Part shown: positions 10,746-22,700 of the stretch, in pieces
Position numbering within the stretch: position 1 is the first letter of the stretch
How the letters are laid out: every line of letters begins with the position of its first letter
Assembly (NCBI GenBank): GCA_017591395.1
Contig: WEDG01001298.1
Coordinates: 1-64,000, forward strand
Reading direction: 5' to 3'
Source: Schistocephalus solidus
Lineage: Eukaryota > Platyhelminthes > Cestoda > Diphyllobothriidea > Diphyllobothriidae
Length of the DNA: 64,000 nt
Made by a program: the position numbers and the translations under genes
The notes under the pieces: generated by a model
What the model saw: only the letters and a program-made list of their open reading frames with translations
The model's database searches: none
What the model was told of the DNA's origin: nothing

Positions 10746-13700
10746 GTTTTGCATTCTGTTTTCATCTTACATCATTTTTGCAGATTATATAGTCATTGGC
10801 TCCGACTCTGGTCGTATTGTTATACTCGAATACATTGCTTCAAAAAACGTATTTGAGCGTGTACAGCAGGAAACTTTTGGGAAAAGCGGCTGTCGTCGGA
10901 TAGTGCCTGGTCAGTATTTGGCAGTCGATCCCAAGGGTCGAGCTATTATGATTGGTGCCGTCGAGAAGCAGAAGCTGGTTTACGTCATGAATCGAGACTC
11001 CCAGGCCCGCCTCACAATATCATCTCCTTTAGAAGCTCACAAGTCCAACACACTTGTTTACCACATGGTCGGAGTTGACGTAGGCTTTGACAATCCCACA
11101 TTTGCTTGCATAGAAATGGATTATGAAGAAGCCGATCAAGACCCTACTGGCGAAGCAGCTCGATCGGCTCACCAGCTACTCACCTATTATGAATTAGATT
11201 TGGGACTGAATCACGTCGTACGCAAGTACTCCGAACCATTAGAAGAACATGCCAACTTTTTGATAACAGTACCAGGCGGTAGTGAAGTTCACTCGGGTCT
11301 CCTAATTTGTTCGGAAAACTATATTACGTATAAAAACTTCGGTGATGAGCCGGATATCCGTTGCCCGATTCCACAACGCCGCAATGACTTGGATGATCCC
11401 GATAGAGGATTGTTATTTGTGTGCAGCGCAACCCACAGAACTAAGGTAACACACCCTTTGTTTGATACGCTGCTGTAGAATCTTTTCTTTTTCCTGGCCC
11501 AAACAGAACAGGGCGATATATTCAAGATAAATCTGGAGAAAGATAAGGAAACGATAACGGAAATCAAAGTAAAATATTTTGACACTGTCCCTGTGGCCAC
11601 CGCGATGTGTGTCTTGAAAACAGGTTTCTTGTTCACAGCCTCAGAATTTGGCAACCAGTAAGGATATATTTTCGACGGTTACCTCACCTTTTAGCTATCT
11701 CTACCAAATTGCACATCTCGGGGACAATGATGATGAGCCGGAATTTTCTTCAGCCATGCCACTTGAAGAAGGAGATACCTTTTACTTTGCTCCTCGAGGA
11801 CTTAAAAATTTAATTGAGGTCGATGTGCTGGAGGGTTTATCGCCAATAACCAGTCTGCATGTAATGACATCGATTTCGCCTCTAGTTTTGACTTTCAGAT
11901 CGCTGACCTTGCGAATGAAGATACACCACAGCTTGCTGTCGTTTGTGGCAGAGGTCCACGCTCAACTTTCCGCTTACTTCGTCACGGCCTTGAGGTTACT
12001 GAAATGGCCAAATCTGATCTCCCCGGTAGTCCGAACGCAGTTTGGACTGTAAAGCGCAACTCAGAAGGTAGATTGAATAACTTTAACTTTTTCGTCACTT
12101 ATAGAGGAGTATGACGCCTACATTATTGTCTCCTTCGTGAACGCGACGCTCGTCTTGTCCATCGGCGAGACAGTTGAAGAAGTTACTGATTCCGGATTTC
12201 TAGGCACTACACCTACTCTTACCTGCTCACAGCTTGGTGACGATGCTCTGGTGCAAGTCTACCCAGAAGGCATTCGGCACATTCGAGCAGATAGGCGAAT
12301 CAACGTGTGGAGAACTCCTGGAAAAAAGGCTATTCAAAAATGCGCTGTAAATTCGCGTCAAGTGGTGATTGCACTTACCGGCGGTGAGCTTGTTTACTTC
12401 GAAATGGACGTGACTGGGCAGCTGAACGAGTACACCGAGCGCAAGGAAATGCCCGCTGACGTCATCTGTATGGCCTTAGGTCGCATTAATGCGAACGAAC
12501 AACGCTCGCGGTTTTTGGCTGTTGGATTAGCTGACAATACTGTGCGCATCCTCTCTCTTGATCCATCGGTACGTGATGGTGTTCTTCTAGAGCATATTTG
12601 TTATCAAATGAGATCGTAACAGTTTCTCGAGGACTCAGTAATCTTTCCAGCCACTACAGTAGAGTACGCATGCAGAGAAGTTGCGATCACAGAGGATATA
12701 GGCATGGCACTGCAACCACAGATTTCTGTTTATTATCACATTTAACAGGGCTTCTTTTTATAATGTAGAAGCTGGCCAGCAAAATCACGGGACGTAATTT
12801 TCGTAGCCATACTGAGTAGTGCGTGGTGTTTTTAGTTGTATCATCTGTTATTATGTGGCCTTTTGCCCATTTCCGTTCAACGCCTACCTGAACAGTCAAC
12901 TTAACAGCATCCACAGCATCTGATCCAGCTGAATAAATGTCACTAACGGTCTATATAGGTGATTAGTCATGCACTTGACAGTGCGACACTGGCGCATTTC
13001 ATCGCACTGGGAGATGTTCACAGGACTCACAGTAGCTCATCATACTGCCACTCTAAAAGGCAAGATTTTGGATCCACGCAGCAAAACGCATTAGTTACGA
13101 GCCTTGAACGCTGCTTTTCATTGTTTGCAAATTTTAAGCTGGCGTTGTTCCTGGCTTTCGACAAGAGGCCGCATCTGCACTCAAAATTAATGTATAGGGA
13201 CTTTCAGCGGTGTTACGAGCCCGGCGGTGGAATTGTGATAGACGCTTGTTAGAACCGTTTCCACAGATAACTCGCCTAGGCATACGGTTAGCAAACCTTT
13301 GTAATGACGATGTATTGTACACCGTAATATTACCCTCATGACAATAAACTTTTCCTTTCTCAGGAGCCTTACGCTATTGTTGTTCTAGATGAAGTAGTTT
13401 GCAACGTTACGAATCGATGCGCTACCAACGAACCCCTTGATATGTTCATTATTTCAAATTTTGCCTACATCCGTCTAGCAAAATCGCATTTATAGAGAAC
13501 CGTTATTCAGAACTATGTATTGTCTCGAGTTACCGCTATGATGGCCCAATGGATCTAAAATGAAGTAAAATTTTGATTGATACATTTGAGCTTTGATGTT
13601 AGCGAACCCAGTAGCTTCCCCTTAACGTGCTCGTGATGCTGATAGTAGTGGGGTTTTCCTGCAAGCGTTTGTCACGGTTTCCATGACATACGTTTACACC

Positions 13701-16700
13701 TTACATATTTGGTATCTCTACACTATTTGGTGGTGCTATAGTGAAAACCGGCTACAACCACCTAAATGACGGGTGTTCAGATGAGTTGCGCTATAATCTT
13801 AAGTGGTGTATCTGGTTCATATACCTCTTGGAAGCCCCACTCATGTACTGTGGCCTATGATTTACAGTAGAGAAGACCCATTAACTCTTTTCTCATCGTT
13901 AACCTTGCGAATACATTTGAAAGATGCAAAAGAAACCTTGAGGTAGGGACTGCATACGCAAACTAGCCTTGCAATCATCCCATAATAGGATGAATCCTAT
14001 GCATCATAATTGAAAAAAACATGTTTATGCTGAAATAGCGCTCACCGATCAAGTTGCGGGACCTGTTCGTCCCGTTGTGCTTTGGAGCTAAATCTAGAGC
14101 CCCCACAGGCTGTCGCAGTCGCGGGTTCGAATTCAAGGTGGTTCACACTTGGCTGATAAGCTAAACATGGCTATTATCTGCACAAGTTTATGCGTTTATA
14201 TGGATGGCGTTCGGTCGTCAAATCTAAAACGGTCCCTTTTATTCCACGAGAAACATGCTATACAACATAAGCCTTACTTCGAAACAGAACCAGCACCGCA
14301 CTGTGGTGCAAGTAGTTGTCCTAGCACTTAACCCAAACCATCTCAAATCTTCCTTGATTTAGTCTATTCATGGAATCTCTGTGAGTAAGAGTAGCGTGAC
14401 GTCAATCCTGCTCATCTTTTCCTCGGTATAATCCGTGTATTGTGAATTTCAGCACTGTCAGTCGTGATCTGGAAAGTTGCCGTCTTTTTAACGATTTCCA
14501 TTCATAGGATTGATAAGCAACCCAAGGATGGTTTTTTAGCAACCCTTTCAAATACAACTCTGGGTACGCGAGGTCTGATTCTGTTGGGGATAAAAACCAA
14601 AACGTGTAGATCACTTGTTAGCCGAAGCCATTGCCAGGTCAACTACTGCATATACTGTAATCTTCAACCGCCTGGGCTTCGTTGTGTCACAGAGCGAAGA
14701 TTCGAACGGAAGGCAAGAGTAAGAGCGACGTTGCATGATTCCCGCTTACTGTACTTCCTGTCGCACTTCTCAGTATTCGTCATTTAGTGCGTTGCGCAGT
14801 AGATTTTTTAGGCTTTTTCTCCCTCCCCCCTTACCTGCTCTAGGACTGCCTTTCTCCGCTTACAATGCAAGGCCTACCCACTTCGGCTGAGTCGCTTTGC
14901 ATCGCGGAGATGGGTGCTAGTGAGACAGATGGAGAAAAAACTGTACAGACTGGGGGCATCCTCTACCTCAACATTGGTCTAAACAATGGTGTACTTTTGC
15001 GCGTTGTTCTGGACCCAGTAACTGGCGAACTCTCTGACACTCGCACCCGCTACCTCGGCACCAGTCCTGTGAAGCTTTTCCGTATCGCTATGCAAGGTGG
15101 TGAGGCGGTGTTGGCTGTTTCCAGTCGCTCATGGCTCAGTTACACTTATCAGAGCCGATTCCATCTAATCCCACTCTCCTACGAAGCCCTTGAATACGCC
15201 TCGGGTTTCTCGTCTGAACAGTGCCCTGAGGGCGTTGTTGCGATCTGCGAAAATTCCCTACGGTTAGTGTGCATATATTTTAATATGTGAGCCGGATTCC
15301 CCTATGGAACACGCAGTCAGAATACTTTTGATTTGCATGTCATGAATCAAACCAAGAGGATACGGACAACCGTTTCGCCGTTTTTAAGGATCCTCAATAT
15401 GCCACAAAGTGCTTGCCTATCCAACCTGTCAAACTACACTGCGATCTTCATAGTTAACCACGCTGAATGAAACCTATTGTAACAATGGGAATTCTTTCTA
15501 CAAGGTGGTGCATCAGGGTAACTGAGGGTAAAAGTACTAGCGTTTGCAGTTTTAATGTAAAATTCTAGCAGGGGAACTACTTATAGACCAAAAATTAGAA
15601 CAGAGTCTGGGGCTTGCTCATCAAGAAGAAACAACTCTTTGAGTGTTCATTGATCAAAGAAAGTTCATCTTAACTACAAACTGCCCATCACTTATGTCAC
15701 AGTGTATAGCTATTAATGAGGCATGTATGCATGCGTGAGTAACTTAACTGACTTCTTGTAGTAGCCAGTGAACTCCCATTAACCAAGCCGCCCTCGGCAT
15801 TTGTTTATGATGGCGAGGTTGGGGAACCCGGGTACTGGATTGGAATATTATGACCTACACAACTGTAGTACAACAGTAGCTGGTGATTAATGTGAATTGC
15901 CCGTTTTTTCTCTCTGACTAGTTTTTAGTTATAAGGTCTCCTGTTGTGTGACGCATCCTTGACTGTATCTGGAGTTTTTGACTTGTGCCTGAAAATAATG
16001 TTGCTTCATCACTGTGACGCGGTTTCGTATTTTCCTTGCTGCATGCATGTAACTGGCCCTGGGGTACTTTATTATGATTTAAGGCACCAAAGGTCCTTCA
16101 TAGTTGATCGGTTGTGCTCAACACGTTAGACCAAGGCGTTTCGTACTAGCCTAAAAAGGGTGGGTTAAGGAATAGTCAGAACAACGTGGTTTAAGGTTAT
16201 TATGCTGTTCTAGAGAGAAAACGGGAAAACTTTGGGGACAGGGTCCGCTGCGCCGGATTAGGTATAGTTTCTTTTTTCCCCGGCTAGTATGCTCCAACCA
16301 CTAGGGACTGGAGACAGTGGCAACAGTTAGATTATTAAAGCCTTTAAGGTTGAGGTTTGTGCTGAATTCCTGGACCTTCATGGGCAGCATGCTAGCCTCC
16401 TAGCATGCTAGGCCTTTTGAAAATTCCGTACGCTTCTACCCCAAACATGCACACCCCTTTTTATCGTCTGCCGGATTCTGTTTTGCTTTCACAGTAGTAC
16501 TAAATGCACTAGGCCTCACCATACTAAACTGCTTGATACAAGCGGTGTGCGCAAACCATTGAATCAAGCAGGTGCCTGAAAACCGCTTGCCAGGCGTTCA
16601 GACCATAATTTGAGCTAGCTGAATCAAATCTCACTGAGTGCGGTGGCTGGAGCTCGATCATCCTGTCCCAGGGACGTCATTCTCCCCATCTTAGTTGCTC

Positions 16701-19700
16701 TGAATTCTTTTCGCTCACCTCTGACGTATGCGAGGTTTCCCTGTGTGACTCCAATAATAATACTAAAATCTTCTCTGCTAATCTCTCAACTAGTTTATTG
16801 ACGAGTATTAGCTCAAACTGGTGTGACCATGTGCCACTCAGCTTCCAATAAATTAGCTTAAAACAACGTAAGTAGAAGTTGAAGCTCACTAGCAGCTGCA
16901 CAAAACCCGCTTACTTCTGCCACTCATGTACGCTGTTCGCCTTGTAGCATCCTGGCCTTGGAGAAGTTGGGCGCCGTCTTCAATCAGACCAGTGCGACCC
17001 TACAGTACACTCCGCGCAAGTTCGTCTTCCACCCAGAGTCGAATAATGCCTTCATTATTGAGACTGACCACAACGCCTACACGGACGACTTGAAGACCGA
17101 GCGACGAAAAGAAATGGCGGAGGTGAGTACGGCACATCACATATTCTGAATGGCGGGGGTAGTAACAAATGTATATTCGAGTTTGATTATCTTGGATTGG
17201 TAAAAGCGAGTATACAATACCGGGTTAAATTCTTTAAATCAAATGCTATCTTGAAAACAATCCTTTAAAAACATTGAAATCAAATGCTCAGCCAAAATTT
17301 GTATAAGATTTTGGCAGATTTGAATAATTCGTTTGACCCATTTGTGAAAAATTCGACGGCCTCCGTGGGATTCGGATCCACGCCAGCAATCCTCTACTAA
17401 TTAATTGCTGGTGGATTCTAGATCGATTGCTTAGCAAATCCTGCTTGGGTAGTCAGCTTACTGTATCAGAATTAGTGAATTTCATACGTTACAGTAGGCT
17501 GGGCGGGTAACTTGACCCAAGCGTGATTAAACTCACGGCCCCCGGTGAGGCCTCGTAGCTAGAAAGTTGGCTGTACTAAAGCCTTCCCCTTGCTGGCATA
17601 GGCTCGAATCCCACCGAGGCCGCCGAGATTTTCACAAGCGGGTCGAATGAAAAATTCGTATAGTTAAATAAACACCGACTGATAGCGTTTTAAGAGTGGA
17701 ACTCCACAGTTATTTGCACAATTTAATTACAGGGAAATCGCCACTTTAGGTGTACAATAAGGATGCACATATTTCCTCCTCGAATTCTAGATGGACGTTT
17801 TAAACTGTTCATTCACAATAAGCTAAATCAAATCGTTTACATCTTTTTTTAAAATTTAAGTTTGATCCAGTTTATCAGATTCTCCAGAAAAGGTTTTAAA
17901 ATGCCTCATGGCTGTGCTCAATTGTAGGACTTTAGTCAGTTTTATTCACTAATGTACACCAAACTCCTTGTTGTTATAGTAAGAACTAAGACTTGAATTC
18001 AGTTACATCATATGTTAAGGTTTTTACGTCTGTGCATGTTTTTTTACCAGAGGATTACAGTGTCGCATCTCAACATGAACTCGGGGGTTTACTGTGTAAA
18101 ATTCGCAAATTTACATTAGAAATCCTTAATTCATTAATCAAATCCCATTCAGGTAAGCCTCCATAACCTACTAAGCACATTTTTGAAGAGGTTTACGAAT
18201 CTTCGTTGACAACAGAAGCCCAAAGAATCTTCTCTGAACGTCACATTTCGTGTTGGTGAGAGATAAATCTCTGGCCAATTCTGTCGATACTAGATTTTTT
18301 TAGATGATATATGTTGCGCACAAACTTAGTCTCTCCTTTAAAGTACGGACAACCAAATTTTAACAGAAAGTGACTTCGAGCCAGGTAGTTACTCAAATTG
18401 CCAGATAAATTTTTGTCCGTCGATTATTCAAATTCGGTTTTCCTGCGCTCGGACGATGATGTAGAGAGCACGAACCAGTGCATCAAATCTGCAGTAAACG
18501 GCATGTGAGAATAGCAGAGACAGACATTTAGTTGCGATTGCATCCGACATTCTTTCAGATGTCATAGCTCGAATGTAAAATACCGTTGTGACACAAAAGT
18601 CATCGGGAATACCGGCGACTTTAGCCCATTCGCAGTTTTCCTGATCGTACTCCTTCTTTGTTGCGGGCCTTAGAGCAGCGATTTCCAGGCTGTTTCTTTG
18701 GACGTCACTTTTGGATTTAAAACTTCCTCTCGCCGCGCCGAATTTCCCCGTGGATAAAAGTGGTATCCGAGGGCAAAAGGTAAGCCAACGCTGATTTATT
18801 CGTAATGCGGAACCAAATTACTTTGCAATACGATCGTGAGACATGCAGAAATTGCAGAGCAATGCAATATAATTCTTACCAATGAATGCCACTATACAAC
18901 TAATATTTAGCATCACATCGGTCACAGGTGTGGCTGATGCACATTATGTCACCTGCAGGAAGATTAACAAGTGACAAAAAAGATTTCCGTATCTCTTTTG
19001 GCCCATGAAGCTGTCAAACATTTTAACTTCGAATGTTCGTGCCACACCGTTCAGGAAAAAATGTTTTAGAACCTCGTCAGTGGCATGAGCAACTCATATC
19101 ACGGCTCTCTCAGTCTGACTTGCTCCAAGTTAGATAAAATTTATCCTACATTACCGTGGCACTATAAGTCGCTCAATGGTTCTGCCAAACCTCTACATCA
19201 CTAGCAAACTAACATCGTATTTGATAAGGACAAATGTTTTTATTCTTACTTCGCAATTTTTACATTTCCACCTTTTCATCAACCATCATATCGCTTTTTG
19301 CCGTAGAAAGGCCATCAATCCCCGGTTGAGGTGCTAATTTTGAAACTTGTAGTGTACCTCCAGCGGAACACTACCTAGTCGAACCCCTAGGACGATTCTA
19401 CAGGATATACTCCATCTGTGAAAAGACAAAGACTATTTTGCCAAAAATCGGTTTAAATTTCTCTTACTCCTTTACTCTCTCTCTTAAAACTGTATGCTCT
19501 TGTTCACCACGCATTTTCTAAGCCTCGAGCCTTTCAGACACTAGGCCGTCCAGACACTAGGCCGTCCACCGATTACCTATTGTACGGACGATACGTTCAA
19601 TTTCGCCTTAAACGGAATCCTTGTTCCGTAAAGGTATGAGTACACCATATCCGTCATAACGTCAACTGCGGGGAATGTAAGAGTCGGCGCCACATTTGCT

Positions 19701-22700
19701 CAGCACTTGGCAGATAGGTTTGCTACGAAGTCCCCCAGATGGCGGTTGCTGTCTAATTATCAGAAAACTGCAACCCAGGGCTGGTCTCCTTCATGTACAG
19801 TGTCAGATATGTTCTGAAGCAAACCATTAAAGCCTGGACTGGGTAGACCGCATAAAAATGTTTATCTGAGTGTCTCGGTGACCGCCTACCTCTGAGTACT
19901 CAGACTCCCTTCCCTTATCAGTGATATTTCACTGCACAGTTATACATTAACTGGTAACTAAAAATTCCGAAAGCAACCCGAGCTTCGCGTGTGACCGCTT
20001 GCAAAGATTTGTCTTCATAATGAAAGTAATCATGACTGGTCGTGTCTGTGTGCCTAATTTTCTACGCACTGCTACTAATAACTATCTCTGATAATCCAAT
20101 GCCTGTCGCAGCACGTAACAAAAATAGATCTTTCTAAACATACCCAAAAGTACACATTTATTGGGCCAGAGGGATTACCTACATCAGCTAAAACTAAAAT
20201 TTTTGGATCACATCACTAGTCGATGTCTTTTTTTGTTTATTTTTCGCAATCCAGCGGATTCTCGCCTCCGCGACGAATGAGTATGAACGGGAACAAGCTA
20301 AGGAGGCGGCCGCCTCCCTGATGAATTCCAATCTATCCGAGGCCATTTTTGGTGCGCCGAAGGCGGGTCCGGGTATGTGGGCCAGTCTACTGCGTTGTCT
20401 GAACCCACTGACTGGCGAAACACTGCAGATTTGCCGGTTCGCACAGAACGAGGCAGCACACGCAATTGCTCTTGCCACCTTCTTCAATAGGTAAGGCGTC
20501 AACCCCTGCCACAACGGTTATTATGCAACGGTTACACCAGTAGTTATTGACTCAATGATGGCCGCGATATTGACGGCACCTTCGTAAGACGACACATTTT
20601 CTAAACTATAAAAACTTTCTTCCACACAGTAGAATAATAGTGACAGAAGAGGACGCGGTTGCACGAGCAACCTTACTGCTTCGAACCCCAAGACGAATTA
20701 CCCAAGTTCGCAGTGTAGCTGTAGCTGTGATTGGTTCCGAGGCAGCCTTTTTGGGTCCCGAATGTGCCTGGTTTCTTAATTATTAGGTGCAGTTTCCCCG
20801 TTTCTTGCTTGCCTGGTATCTTCTACTTATTATCCAACGGCACATTTAACCAGTTGTGGAGGCTTTATATGACGTCATCCACAGTGCCCCATCTTACCAC
20901 CTGTCAGCTTGACTCAGAAATTTCACGAGTGAGGTGAGTGAGCTCGACCCAGTGCGTAGTGTTATCAAATTGAACCACTATGTGCGATTTGAATCAGTCG
21001 TGATTCGGAAGGTTTCTAGATAACGGGATGACTCTGTCATACTCAGGACCGTCAAAAGGGATGCAATGGCTAGTTGTGACTGACTTGCATTAAAACATGC
21101 GGATTGTAGGGAGTTTATTGGATGCTTTTTGTTGGGTGCAATTGCGTCGTTAACGTCAATGTAACCAAGGATTTTTCCCGCTTGTTGCATCGTATCACAA
21201 AAAAACAGGCACTCCTGTATGACAATAATCAAATCGACACCCTTTCTTGTATTATCCCACTGATTTCACTGTCGGAAGTTAAATAACCTCCAAATAAGGA
21301 TTTCCAGTGAACCCGCCTACTTAGTATGTAATCCTGACAAACCTACAGCCAAAACGAACCTTTCCGGGATACCTGCGGTCTCTCTTTTGTCTTTCATAGT
21401 CTTTTCAACTTTTCAGATTGTTTTATTTTTACTTCTAAATTGTCCTTTCTGTTGCTAGGCCAGATGAGTACTACATCGTTGTCGCTCTCGCAAAGGATCT
21501 TGTGCTTAACCCACGGAGCTGTTCTGCTGGCTTGCTCAAAACTTATCGGGTGTCCCCGACTGGCGATCAGATGGAATTTGTTCACGACACACTGGTTGAT
21601 GACTTCCCCACCGCTTTGTGCGCCTTTAAGGGCCGCCTGCTGGCTGCGGTTGGTCATCGCCTCAGGCTGTACGACATGGGCAAGAAAAAGCTACTTAAGA
21701 AGTGCGAGAATAAGGTAATCCACGAACACAGTTACTCATTATTAACGAGTAGATATGTGTTTTAAAATTATTTGATGGACAATACTTTTTTCAACTAGCG
21801 CGAAGGTTTTATCCTTTTCAGCATTTCCCCAACCTCATCAACGGCATTTACAGCGTCGGCAACCGCGTTATCGTTACCGATGTACAGGAGGGTGTTTTCT
21901 GGGTGCGCTACCGTCCGCGGTCAGACAACCAGTTAGTCATCTTCGCGGACGACGCTAGCCCCCGATGGATCATCCATCTCGCCGTGCTGGACCAGTGCAC
22001 GGTGGCCGTGTCGGACAAATTTGGCAACATTGTTCTCCTTCGTCTACCTGCCAACGCCAACGATGAGATTGAGGAGGACCCGAGCGGCAATCGATCTCTC
22101 TGGGACAGAACTGCCCTCGGCGGTTCTAGCCAAAAACTAGAGGTAGGGTCAATACGCTTCTATGCGCTTGTGCGCATGTATATCCCTGTATGTGGTTGCC
22201 TGTGCAGATACTGATGTCGCGTGAGAGGGGCAGGTTGTGTATGGCACGCGCAGACGGGCTGTTAAGCTATGTCAGCCACTGCGCCCGATTCAAGCATCAG
22301 TTGTTTGACAAGCGTGGACAATAAACTGATACCTGGCGGAGTGAAGAGAAAGGGAGAAGGTCGATGGCTCAGCGCATTTTCCTCCCTATAAACCATCCGA
22401 CACGCTTATAACGGTGTGCTAAAAGCCATGGCTTGGAAGGCTACCAACTGACGGGGATAACTCGGTCCCCTATTAAAACGAAGAGACAGGCTGCAGTGGC
22501 TTCTATTTAGTGTGAACTGTACGACACCACGCATTTGGGATCCCAACCACTCCCCCTTTGTTATTTGGTACCACTTAGGTCCATTGTGCGCGAAGCAAGT
22601 GTGCGGGGCATGCACAGAGGGGAGAGGTTTAATGACACTTCAATCATTTGTGCCCGATCTCGCCTCCTGTCTTCCTGTCTTGACACCAGATCTATGAGGA

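Noticed and set aside
11881..11885. Earlier acceptor CTAG (ending 11885) for SF3B3 exon 5
   Set aside because: It shifts the frame relative to exon 4; the CAG ending 11898 keeps frame and gives exact length agreement with the human protein.
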